64,000 nucleotides of DNA, taken from NCBI GenBank assembly GCA_963854835.1, contig OY978525.1, positions 28,667,253 to 28,731,252 of the forward strand, read 5' to 3'. This document shows, one piece after another, positions 11,579 to 23,700 of the stretch. Positions within the stretch are counted from its first letter, which is position 1; each line of letters opens with the position of its first letter. This DNA is from Megamerina dolium. Its lineage: Eukaryota; Arthropoda; Insecta; Diptera; Megamerinidae. The position numbers and the translations under genes are program-made. Under the pieces are notes generated by a model, which was not told the DNA's origin, did no database searches, and worked only from the letters and a program-made list of their open reading frames with translations.

Positions 11579-11795
11579 ATGAACTTCTTTAGTAGTTTTT
11601 ACAACAACTATACACTGCCAGCCGCACGAGCAACTACTGCAACAACAGCAACAACAGAAGCAATAGCAGCCGCATCAACGACAAGTACATATTTTACATA
11701 TAGCATACCAGGAATGGACATTCAACCAGGACCATTACCATTCACTTATGTTAGTGAATTTTTATCGCTTATCACACCGAACGAATTGCCACTTG
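11579..11795 (+). CDS. Prominin exon 1: N-terminus
   Basis: Encodes 72 codons plus one base before GTAAGT at 11796. It holds a Thr/Ala-rich run from a CAA/ACA-type repeat, then GMDIQPGPLPFTYVSEFLSL and PNELPL, which joins to DLIREALHSNL in the next exon. The start at 11579 is the first ATG after an in-frame stop. The N-terminal 20 residues lack a clear hydrophobic signal core. Confidence 0.75.
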
Positions 11796-14700
11796 GTAAG
11801 TATGACACTTATTTAATATAGTATGTACCTAACATACATAAATATGTATGTACGATATGTATCTATGTCTATGGAGGCAGATATATTTATAGGTATATAC
11901 CTATAAAGGTAATATGTATTGTATAACAAACTAAAGGTGTAGCTGATACTCGCAGTGTTATCTTTTTCAGTAATTAACACTTTAAAGTTCATAATCACTT
12001 TGGCACCGTGTCAATTTCACAGTAAAATCCTAATATGAATTGCAACATTCTTCTACTATATACCAAAATTCACCTATCAATATGCTTTTAATAATACTCT
12101 GACTATTTTCACAAAGTTTATCCATGCACTTGGCAGCCCTGTAATAATGGGTGTTCGAAAAAGTTCGGTTACAAGTTTGACAAAATGGAATACTTTTTCT
12201 TATATTTATTAAACCAAATATGTGCAGAACCAGAAGTTCTGTATAGAACTTCTGGTTTTTTTTTAGCGAAAAACTGATAAAAGTGCGTTTTGCAGGCCTC
12301 TACGGAATTTAAATTTACACCATGAAGAGAGTTTTGTGGAGATCGAAATAGCTATGAACCATTTGATTACGTTGCTTATGTGCAGGTCTTGCACAATTTT
12401 TTTCGTGATTTCTTCGACTTTTTCAGTGGTTGGTCGAACAGAGCATCTTTAACATCAAAATTATCAGATCGAAACAGAGCAAGTCACGTTGCTGCTTCGT
12501 CTCAGTAAACTGCACAAATTTTTCAGCAGTCTGCGACGCATTCTTATCTTTATGATAGAAAAGCAAAGTATGACGATAATGTTACGAATTTTTAAACGTA
12601 TGTAGATGACTTTTTACAGAATAATGCGATTTTAATAATGTTAAGCCTAAAATGTCACCTTTCAAATAAGCTATAGCATAGCCAGATGAAATTAATATTT
12701 CCGGAGATGTTACATTTAAAGCCATCTTTCGACAATTTGTTACCGAACTTTTTCAAACACCCAATATATGAATATGCAGATGTATTAGGTATTCGGACAA
12801 TTTTCTAAAGTACATATTTTGAAAATTCGGGAAGAAGAATGTGTCATTTGATAAAATAATTTTTTTTTTTGTTATTCTCTACTCTACCCACTTCGAATTT
12901 ATGACATTCATGCGAACACAGTTACAAGTACCTACATTTATTATACCACAGGTAGTACTCATTTAACGATATTTTTCGTTTGTATATGTCAGCGTTGGTG
13001 AACTACCTAATAAGTTATATATATAAATTATACAAATAGCTATTCACCATCATCTTCTATATATACCCATAGTAACATGTGAATGAAGAGTAGTAGTTGC
13101 ACATTCGTTTACTTCATACATTTATTTATATTATATGTTTATGGATGAATTGCTGATGCTCTACTACTGGTAATAGACAATTATCCCTAACTCAAAACTG
13201 GATACATAAGTAATAAACATAAATAAATAAATGTACGCGTCTTTCAACAAGAGGTGCCATTTTAATTTTTTTTAAACCCAATATTTTATGAAAAGAACTC
13301 ATTTTATTTTAATCCAAAATACAAACTCTGAGATTTGTAATGGAACACAATATCTGATAAATGTCCGCCGTGAGTCTTCTTGCTTATAGCCATTGTTTGA
13401 TGAAATTTCGTCACATTTTCGCATAATACCAGCGGAATCTCGTGAATATCAACTCTAATATTGTGTTTAGGTGCTTTATTTTTAACGAAGCCCCAAAGAA
13501 AGAAATCCAATGGTGTTAACTCGCACAATCTCTGGGAAAAGTTTTCAAAAAGTTTTCACGCAATGTATCCATTGTTTCACCTCTGTATGGTATGTAGCGC
13601 CATCCTGCTGAAAATAAACGTTGCACACCTCCATAGCATCAATTTCAACACAAAAATGGTCAGTCAATATCGAACGGTAACGGAATTTGTTTACCGAAAA
13701 TGGTCCCACCAGCATAACTTTCAATAAAAAGTTAACCCAATGACACCGCCACTTCACTCGGAGTGGATGGAGAGAGTGTTTGACCATTTCTCTTGGGTTT
13801 TCGGATCCCCAGTTGCGACTCTTTTTCTTATTCACGTACCCAGACAGATGAAAATGAGCTTCATTACTCAGAATAATTTTGTTGTTTTTTTTTTTTGAAG
13901 TGAATGTTCACTAAATTATTGAATGCGTTGTGAGAGCGTGTATCAATTCATATCTAAAAATCTCTAGTTCTTCTTTGTCAAATGTTGACACCTGAAAATA
14001 TAATCGGAAATTTAAAATGACATCTTTTGTTGAAATTTTATTTTGCAATGAAATAAAGAGAAATACAAAAAAAAATTATTGTTTTGAACGAATCTTAATT
14101 GTCAAACAACTGATTTTTGCGCGCATTTTCAATGAAGACTTCACCGCTCTCTGCTTCAGTGGCACTAATATCATAGTCATGGATATATGTTAATTAAACG
14201 AATATCACAGCACAAAAATTGAGATTATTAATCGTTACAGAGATCAGCTCTGATCATTTATTGAATATATTGACCTTAAAGAATAATCGTAGAGGTTGCA
14301 CGTAAAGCATTCATACCATCCAACAAATATTTGTCCATGTTAGGTTAAGTTAGGTTAGCATGAGGCGGACTCATTTAGGCCGCATATGGACTACTCCATT
14401 TATCTTGGGAATCAACCCGAGCTTCGGGTAAAGCGTTCCTCATTCTCCAGCTGACAATCAGACAGCTCGGTGAGGTTATGTATAAAGTGACTAGCCTAAT
14501 TTAATAGCTACCTATCAAGCAATAACTCTTAATAATTCCCACCAGAATACTAACCGTAAGTCTGTTAAGTGCTAGAAGGCCTTTTGATCGTTTTAGGTTC
14601 AGTACTGGCCATATTGATCGGATAGTTATTCACAGGTGTTCCTACTCCCATCTAGCATTCGGAGTATTTCAGTGATTGGATTTCTTCCGACAAATTTTTT

Positions 14701-17700
14701 CTCCAATAATTCAGCTCCGTTTTTTGTTTGTTTGTTTACAACTTCGATATTTACGAAAATTTAATCTGCCTAAGAAATGGCTGAATACGTTAATCTTGAA
14801 GGTCGATTTAACTTAACTCCCAACCGTGTTTACGACAATTGGCTTAAAATAGACCTTAGCAAGTGCAATTTTTTTGTACAGTAGTATAAGTTCCGAAATA
14901 AAAATATGTAATTGTTTCTTAATGCCTAAGTTACTAATTAGTGGATTTGCCATTACAGAATGAGAAAAATAATTCGAATTTTTACATAAGTAAAACATTC
15001 CCATTTAATGTTAATATTTAAAGTGGGATGACTTAATTTGCTACTAGGAGGTAAATTGCTGATTTTTCACATAAAATGATTTTGAATACACAGTGTATAA
15101 TTATAATAATCTAAATTTTTTATTTTCTCAAATACTTCAAATAGTGGAATTTTTTAAATATTTTTATTTTTAAATTACTTTATTAATTACACTGTCAAAG
15201 AAATTTTGGAAAGAGAGAGTGCCCCAGAGTACTGTGTTGAGGATCGTTTAGGATTTCGGGGTCGGGTTCTTTTTATCAAATAGGGGAGTTTGGAGGTGTA
15301 TGTCTCGAAAACAGGAGGCTTAGCTAGTTTTGTAATTCGCGGACACCCACTTTTTTTTCCGGGCAACATTTTTCTTAAAAATTGTTTGGCGTTTTTCTTA
15401 TCCGTTTAGGTTTTGCATTCATTCCTCTTTTGAGTATCTGGTTTGAATGATTTAAAAAATTTATTATTTATTTTGGGATCGAGGAAACTGAATCTGCGAT
15501 TATATTTTGAGAATTCCCAGCAGGGGGTGCTACAGTACGGAAAAAGAGAAAAAGCATTGTTTTTTCAGGAAATCTTTCCATGGGCGCTAAACATATGCCA
15601 AACAATGTTGTCGAAAAATGTTCACCCGGGTAAAAATAGTTGGGATCCCTTGAGCTGCAAAACGGTCTTCAAGACAATACTCTAAAGCAATCCCTCTTTC
15701 CAACAAGCCTACGCTGAACACTGTGTTATTTATATTGTATCATTTAGATTACTGAAACTACTTTTTATTTATATCTCTCATAAACTTCTTTCAAAATTAA
15801 TCAAATAGATCTAATACGAGAAGCTCTTCATTCGAATCTCACATTGTTTCAATTTGCCACAAATGTAAGTATTACAATTCATTTGCCACTAAATATTGTA
15901 CTTTAATTAATTGTTCAACAAAATTAAATATCAATTATTCGATATTATTGTATTTTTTTCTATTTTAAAATGTAGGCTATCAAAATTGAATCGGGTTTCA
16001 TAGCAATTATGAGCATATTTGCCATATTGGCATTAGTACCATTGATAGCAACTTGTGCATGGTGTTGTTGCAGTCGACAGCCCGCTGATGATGAATACAA
16101 TATGAATCGTAATGCTCCAATTATAATAGATGATACACAACAAGAGACATTGAACTGTCGAAAACGTGCTTCGGTTATTACACTTTGGATTGCATTTATA
16201 TTTTTAGCGTATGTCCGCCCCAAAATTCTTTCTTATTTACTTACGCACTTACGAACTAATATTTTAATATTCTCTGTATAATAAATCAGCAAAGCTATTT
16301 CCAATATATTTATATATGTTGAAACTAAAAGAAATATATTTCTATTTGTTTATTGTTGTTCTTCTAGTTTAAGCGATTTTTGCATATTTTATGCCAATAG
16401 TCGACTCGCCGCCTCTATTGAGATGACACCCGAAATGGTCAAATCAACAGTGCATGACATGGAAGCCTTCCTGAAGGATACACATTTACAAATCAAACAT
16501 AAGCTGGATAATGGATTTCATGTATCTGTTGAAAAAGTTGTCAAAGATTTGGAAGGTCAATTCGCAACATTAGCAAAATATAAAAAACAATACGAATAGT
16601 TTTCCTCTGAGAAAATGCACATTTTGCAGTTGTTACATTTCTTATTGTTTTTCTTGTCGAAACGCTTTCTTCCTTATGTTTTATCATTTTCTTTTGTATT
16701 TTATTACAACTAGATGTCGATGTACTCCTTGGAGAGCCAATTCAAGCGGAAATTTCAGCAAATACTGGCATTGAGCTTGCTTACGATTCATTGGCGACTA
16801 TCAGTCTGGGTAAGAAGAAGGTGTATTTCATATTGCTGTTCTTTTTCTTTCTATTTTTTCGAAGGATAACGAAAAAATACTTAACTTTTCAATGTCCTTC
16901 TTGTTAGATATAAGAACTTAGGTAGTATATTCGTTATTAAAGTTGTTATTGAATTGAATTTTAATACCCCTAAAAAAAAATAATAGTAAATATTTAGCAA
17001 GATAGGAATCTATTGTATTTTGTGATTATTATTTTCCTATTTTATTAATTCGAATTAATAGAAAAAAATATAAATTTCTTCAAATTTTGTTCATGTAATT
17101 TTATGACATGTCAACTAAGATCGGCACATGCTCAATTATACAGTAGATGGCGTCAAGTGTCCAAAAAACAAGGAATAGCTGGAATAGATTTAGCATATTT
17201 TTAAAAAATTACACGATATGGCACATTTTCGTGGAAGAGTTAGTTTTTGGGCAGAAAAATCCATAGAATTGGGGTTCATGCTCCAGAAAGGCAGTTTATA
17301 TATTCAGAATCCATAAAAGAATGGCGATATAGATAACGAACCAAACTCTAGTGATACGACCAAGTTCTAGAGAATTGATTCTAGCGAGCAAAGAACGCAG
17401 ACGACTCGACATCTTTTGCATTAGTCAGATAAGAAAAATATGAACTTCATGGCAATTAGTTGGACCGAATATAAAAATATGTAAAAATATATAAAAATAT
17501 GTATGTGCACTAAATAATACGCAGCACCCAGTATCACACAAACTGATTACTAGGAATCCTGGAAACCTCGTGATTGATCCATTTCGGAAACTGACTTTTT
17601 TCTGAACAAAAAAGCCTTTCTCTGTCAGTATGCCTCTCTTTGACTCTATCTCTATCTCTCTCTCTCTGTTGCAACCTCCCTCAGTTTCCATCTCTTTCAG

Positions 17701-20700
17701 TGTCCATCTCTGCCTCTTTATTTATGTCGTTCTAAGTCTATAAATCTGTCTCTGTATCTATCTCTCTCTCTGTCTCTATATCTGACTCTATCTCTCCCTC
17801 TGTCTCAATCTTCGTCTTGCTTACTCTCACTCTATCTGTCTCTACCACTGCATTTGTATCTATATCTGCCTCTGGATCTGTCCTTGCCTCTTTCCGTCTT
17901 TATCTCTGTCTGTATCTTTGCCTCTATCTGTATCTATATATCTCTGATTCTTTCTATCTCTATCTCTATCACTATCTGCACCGATCTATATCTGTCTCTG
18001 TTTCTGTTTCTGTTTCTATCCCTCTCTGTCTGTATCACTCTCGGTCTCTACCTCTCTGTCTCAACATCTTCCTCTGTCTCTATCCCTATCTCTCTCTGTA
18101 CTCATCTCCATATATCCCTCTATCTCTATCTTCCTCATCTCTAACACAAACTTTTGAAACCTTTCAATGACCTTTCAAGTTTTACTTTTGTGGCATCATT
18201 CAATTTATTCAATTTCTGAAAACTATTAGACACTCTCCATTTTAATATATATTTTAGGTTCAAATATCAGATACTAATAAGAATTTAAAGAAACAAAAAT
18301 TTCTTCAAACTTTTCCAAGGAAAACCTTAAATTTACAGGACTTTAGAAAAGCCGTAGCTTGAGAACGCTCTATTTCCGATAGGGCTCAGTAGGACCAACA
18401 AAATTAAAGTTTCTGTTCCTCATCATAGGTACTGCACAAGTACGCCTCAAAATTGTAAAAAAAAAACATTCAATAAGCCTGAAAACATACGAGACAATCG
18501 ACACTCCAAATTAAAATACTTACTTAAGCTTGAGGGGAAGTTGAGGACATGCATTTTAGTTAGACATGGGATACGTGCGATTCTAATGTCTAACTTGTGC
18601 TCACAGGATTTCACAGTAGTGAGAATAGGTGACGGTGCGGGATCATTTTTGATCGCATCAGCATACCTTCCATACGATTCTCCAGACGAACCACCTTCGA
18701 GAGAGGTGGAAGCTCTAGTGAGATTCTGTGATGGTAAGGGGATTGGTCTGATCTTAGGCTGCGATGCCAATGCACACAGTTCTGTGTGGGGCAGCAGCAA
18801 TGAAAACTATAGAGTAGAGTGTCTACTCGAATTTATAGAAATATTTGGTCTACAAGTTGCCAATAGGGGAACAAAACCGACCTTTGTCGACGCACGTCGT
18901 TGCGAGGTTATTGGTGTTACTCTGACAAATGTCAAAATGTTGTATAGGATTTTGGATTGGAGGGTTGTGGATAGACTAACCATGTCGGACCACAGGGCCA
19001 TTCAGTTTGGGATTACGTCCGATAAAAGACATAGGAACGACTGTAGAATGGTAAGGATACCGAAACGAACGGATTGTACAAGGTACTGCGAAGTTCTTGA
19101 GGAATTATTGCCAAGGAGGTTTAAGAGACCTAGAACAACCGCAGATGTTGAGTATCAGGTGAGGGCTATCAGCTCAGCCATGATCAAAGCATTTGAAGCT
19201 TCATGTCCTCTGACGGTAGTGGACGAAGGAGATCCCACTCCATGGTGGAATGGGGAACTGGAATCCATGAAAAAGGAGACAAGGAAGGCTTTTAATCGTC
19301 ACATGAGAGGGGACCCCAACGCATGGGACGACTACAAGTCAAAGAAAAGGGAGCTGAAGAAGACTCTACGCAACCGTAAAAGGAAAACGTGGAGGGAATT
19401 CTGCTCAAATATGCAAGATATGACCGATGTATGTAGATTACAGAGGATCATATCAAAGGACCCGGTGTCAAAGTTGGGATTAATTCGCAAAACGAATGGA
19501 TCCTTTACAGAGACAATCGGAGAGTCACTGAAATACCTGATGGAGGTGCATTTTCCAGGAAGCTTTAGATCGGAAGATCCTTGGAAAGCCACCCGCAAGG
19601 GTGCAAACAGGAATGAAAGATTGGAAGCTGAAAGTGTAGTCACCAGAGATGGAGTGATAAACGCCATTAAGCGTTTCTCTCCATTCAAAACAGCGGGTAC
19701 AGACGGGATATCTCCAGCCCTACTTCAGTGGGGTGCAGAAGCTCTGGTAGACAGGCTTCTGGGAATATTTGTTACTTGCCTGGCTACAGGATATATCCCG
19801 ACTCAATGGAGCCGGGAAAAAGGGACTACTCAGAGGCTAAATCTTTCCGGCCGGTTAGCTTGATCTCCTTTCTGCTTAAATGTATGGAAGGAGTACTGGC
19901 GGACTACATGGAAAGGACAACGCTTCTGACAAAACCACTGAGCAGGTGTCAGCACGCGTACAGAGCTGGCAAATCCACTGAAACGGCCCTGCACGAACTC
20001 GTTCGCGTAGCGGAGACAGAACTGTCTTGTGGAGGGATATCTATGTCTACTTTTATGGATATAGAAGGTGCCTTCGATAAGATTGGTTTCGATAAGCTAA
20101 GGATGGCCCTTGCTACTCGCGAAGTCAGCCCAACCATTATAAGGTGGGTGGACAGCATGCTGAGGAAAAGAGCAATAAACTTTCAAAAGCGGGTATTGCA
20201 TCAGTGTAAGAGAGTGTTCGGTCTCATGTGTGGAATTACTCCCAGAGCAGCGCACTGGATCTACACAACGATGGTCAGACCCTTAATAACATATGCTGCT
20301 GTGGTCTGGTAGCTTAAGGTCACCCAAAAGACCGCGAAAAGCAAGTTAGATAGGGTACAAAGAATGGCTTGTATTGGGATTACCGGAGCTATCCGGACGA
20401 CCCCAGTAGAAGCATTGGAAGTCTTTCTCGGGCTGCTGCTGTTGGACTTGCATATTATGAAGTCAGCGGCATTAACAGCATTACGTCTGAAGACAACCAA
20501 TAATTGGTATGGATTCGGCACAGAGAGGGGGCATAGGGGCATCCTGTCACTGCTATATAGCAGTGTAAAGGAGGCCCAGATGCCAATGGACGGAATGGGT
20601 AGGCTGAAGATAACTGAAAAGTCACACAGAACACTCATTGAAGACGGCCTCACACATGATGTACAGTGGCTCCCAGCTTATTTCGTACAGTGACAGTTTA

Positions 20701-23700
20701 AAAATTGCTGCAGTCGTAATTCCTAATATAGCAAAAATTTGAACAAAATATAAATGCCATTTTTGAAAGGAAGGTTTGTTTTTTATTTTCCATAATTTAC
20801 TTTTTCAAAATTTTAGTGTTTGACACTATAAAAAAATAAAATAAGAAAAAAATAGGAAAATTCATGTCACAGCTTATTTCGTACAGTCTCTTTAAGTTCA
20901 AACTAAAAACAAAGTAAGTTGATTTTAATATTTAGTATGACATCCCTTAGCGTTAATGATAGCCTGGAGTCTATTTGGCATTGAATCCACCAATTTTTGA
21001 GTGATGTCTGGTGTGATTTTTTTCCATTCCTCCATCAGTACCTTCTTTAGGTCTTGCTTATTAGAAATCTTGTGTGTTCTTATTTTATTGTCCAAAATAG
21101 ACCAAAGATTTTCAATCACATTCATGTCAGGTGACTGTGGTGGTGGAGACATCAAGTGTAGGCAGTTCCAAATAAGCCAAGATTGCACAATCCCAGATTT
21201 ATGTTTTGGGTCATTATCTTGGTAGTACCGAAATTCTTCCCGCAAATCCAGTTTGTCTGCACTTTGAAGCAAATTGTTTTTCAGAATCTCGAGGTACTTC
21301 ATTTTGTCCATTGTTCCCTCAATAAAAACCAATTCACCTACTCCGGCTGCTGACATACAGGCCCAAACCATCACGCTACCGCCACCATGCTTCACTGTGG
21401 GCTTAAGGTTCTCCTTGTTTAGCTCGGTATTCGCTTTACGCCAAACATATGACATTCCGTCCGAGCCAAAAATATTAAACTTAGACTCATCCGCGAAAAT
21501 AACGGTATTCCAGAACGCAGGAGTATTAATAATATGCTCTTTGGCGAAGTCAAGTCGGCGTTGTATATTCATTTTCGAAATGAATGGTTTCTTTCGGGCT
21601 ACTCGACCGTTCAAGTCATGATTGCGCAGCACACGTCGGACAGTTTCAGCACTGGATGATTTTCCTATTTCACGCTGAACCTCTGCAGCCAACTTCGGAG
21701 CGGATAACTTTGGATTTTTCTTAATTTTTCGTACAATATAACGCTCGTCTGAAGCGTTGAAAATCTTATTAGGTGCTTCTCTGCCCTTGTTCTCCAACCG
21801 ATTTTCGCGAACGAAGCGTTGAATGATGTATTGGACAGTTGAGGCACTTAAATTTGTCATTTCAGCAATTTTTCGCACACTCTGACCTTTCCTAAAATGG
21901 TTAATTACCAGTTTACGCTGTTCCATCGTTGTACGACGACCCATAACGCTAAATGTTTAATTTACAGCACTTTAACTATTTAAAATAATAATAATAAAAA
22001 TTGTTATAATAGTTAAAAAGGTCCAAAAACTCATACAATTCAAAAAAACTTTGTAACTGCGCGGCAGAATGAAACTTACTTACATTGAAGTTTGTGTACG
22101 AAATAAGATGTGAGCTGAAAATCAGCTGATCAATAGTTTTTCTCTCTTGCATGACAAAAAGAACAATTTTTGGGGTTCCCCGTTTTCTTATTAGGTTTAC
22201 TAAACACATACACAGACATCTACATTCAAAACTTATCGATAAGTTTTTTAGTTTCGATGTTACAGCCATTTACATAAAAATATATACACTGTACGAAATA
22301 AGCTGTGAGCCACTGTATGTGAGGAAAATGTATTTTTCAGTATTTTTACAGATGGTTCATTAATGGATGGCAGAGCGGGTGCTGGAATCTTCTCTAAAGA
22401 GTTGGGACTGGCATGCACTCTGAATCTGGGAAGATACGTATCGGTCTATCAAGCAGAAATGCTTGGTCTAATGCATGCGCTAGACCATCTACTGGATGGA
22501 AAGGTGCAAGGTAAGAAAATCTTGCTAGCACTCGATAACCAGGCGGTGGTCAGGCGGCTGCAACAACTTACGGTATCTTCTAAGTTGGCGCTTGAATGTG
22601 TTCAGAAACTTAATGGGTGTGCTCGTAGTAATGCGATTACTCTTATGTGGGTGAAGGGACACATTGGTATAGAACAGAATGAAGCTGCAAACTCCTTGGC
22701 TAGGCAAGGATCTGAAGCTGAATTTTATGGACCGGAACCAGTAGTTGCTCTCAGCAGCGGGACGGTGAAGGCAAAGGTCGAAGAGTGGATAAAGAAACTT
22801 CATCTCATGAGATGGGAGAACTTATCTACTTGTAGACAGGCAAAGGCTTCGTTGAGGCTATCAAAGGGCAGTGAATCGGGGAGGGCTCTCAGTCTAGGAC
22901 GAATGACTCTAAGCTGGTTGACTGCATTAATAACTGGGCATGGCAATTTCAGGTACCACCTCAGCAAGATGGGTCTTGTTGATGGGGATAATGCTGATAT
23001 TTGCAGATTATGCATGGAAGAGACAGAGACAGCGGCGCACATAGTGTGCCAGTGTCCTGCATTGGCAAGCAGGAGGATGTCCACACTGGGTCGCCAATTT
23101 ATTGATGAACTCGAAATGTGGAACATACCCCACAAAGAGATGCTTGAAATAACGCGTGATGTTATTATGAGGAAGGAAGTAGAAGAATTCTGCAACCGAA
23201 CGAATAATTAACACACGATTTGAGGGATGAAAAGGGACCCATATAAGTGGTCTGATTCGGCTAATCCCTAAAATATATATATACTTAAGCTTGATTCGAG
23301 TCATTTATGCATCACAAAGCACCTAAGAATAAAGTTTTTCTAAAACATCCTATCCCTAAATCACGAATATGCGACAAAACAATATAATCTAAAACAATAT
23401 TATCATCCATTGCATAGTGTTTCTACCACACGCCCATAATCTCTAACAATAGTTGATTTTTTTTTACACTTCATTCCTGCCCTTTACGCTATAAGTTCAA
23501 GCTCTAATACTTGACTCATGTGAAATTGTACATTTTCATTGACGTCAGTAAAGATATTTTTTTTTTTTTTTGTTCTTTAATACAGAAAAACAGTAGTAAT
23601 AGTATGAACTCAACATTCTTTTCTTTCTTTCATCTACTTTCGTATTTACATTCATTGCAAAAGCTAACGCGGAACTTATATATCGTGTGCTAATGTTACA

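Larger units (their letters stand above)
18534..23281 (+). mobile_element. I-group non-LTR retrotransposon in prominin intron 5, split by a Tc1 element
   Basis: Order is apurinic-type endonuclease (from 18541), reverse transcriptase (to about 20660), Tc1 insertion (20664-22315), RNase H (from about 22345) and a C-terminal cysteine motif (to 23211). The 13-bp duplication TACTTAAGCTTGA lies at 18521-18533 and 23282-23294, and an AT-type tail precedes the right copy. The element begins inside the endonuclease, so it is 5'-truncated. The RT has lost its catalytic core and the copy is dead. Confidence 0.9.

Noticed and set aside
15187..15685. Short frames on both strands in prominin intron 1
   Set aside because: The patch is less AT-rich than its surroundings, but neither frame resembles a known family; kept only as a note on a possible repeat.
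17817..18170. Long Leu/Ser/Tyr-rich open frames on both strands
   Set aside because: Produced by the TCTCTA-type microsatellite; the frames overlap each other and show no domain or splice context.
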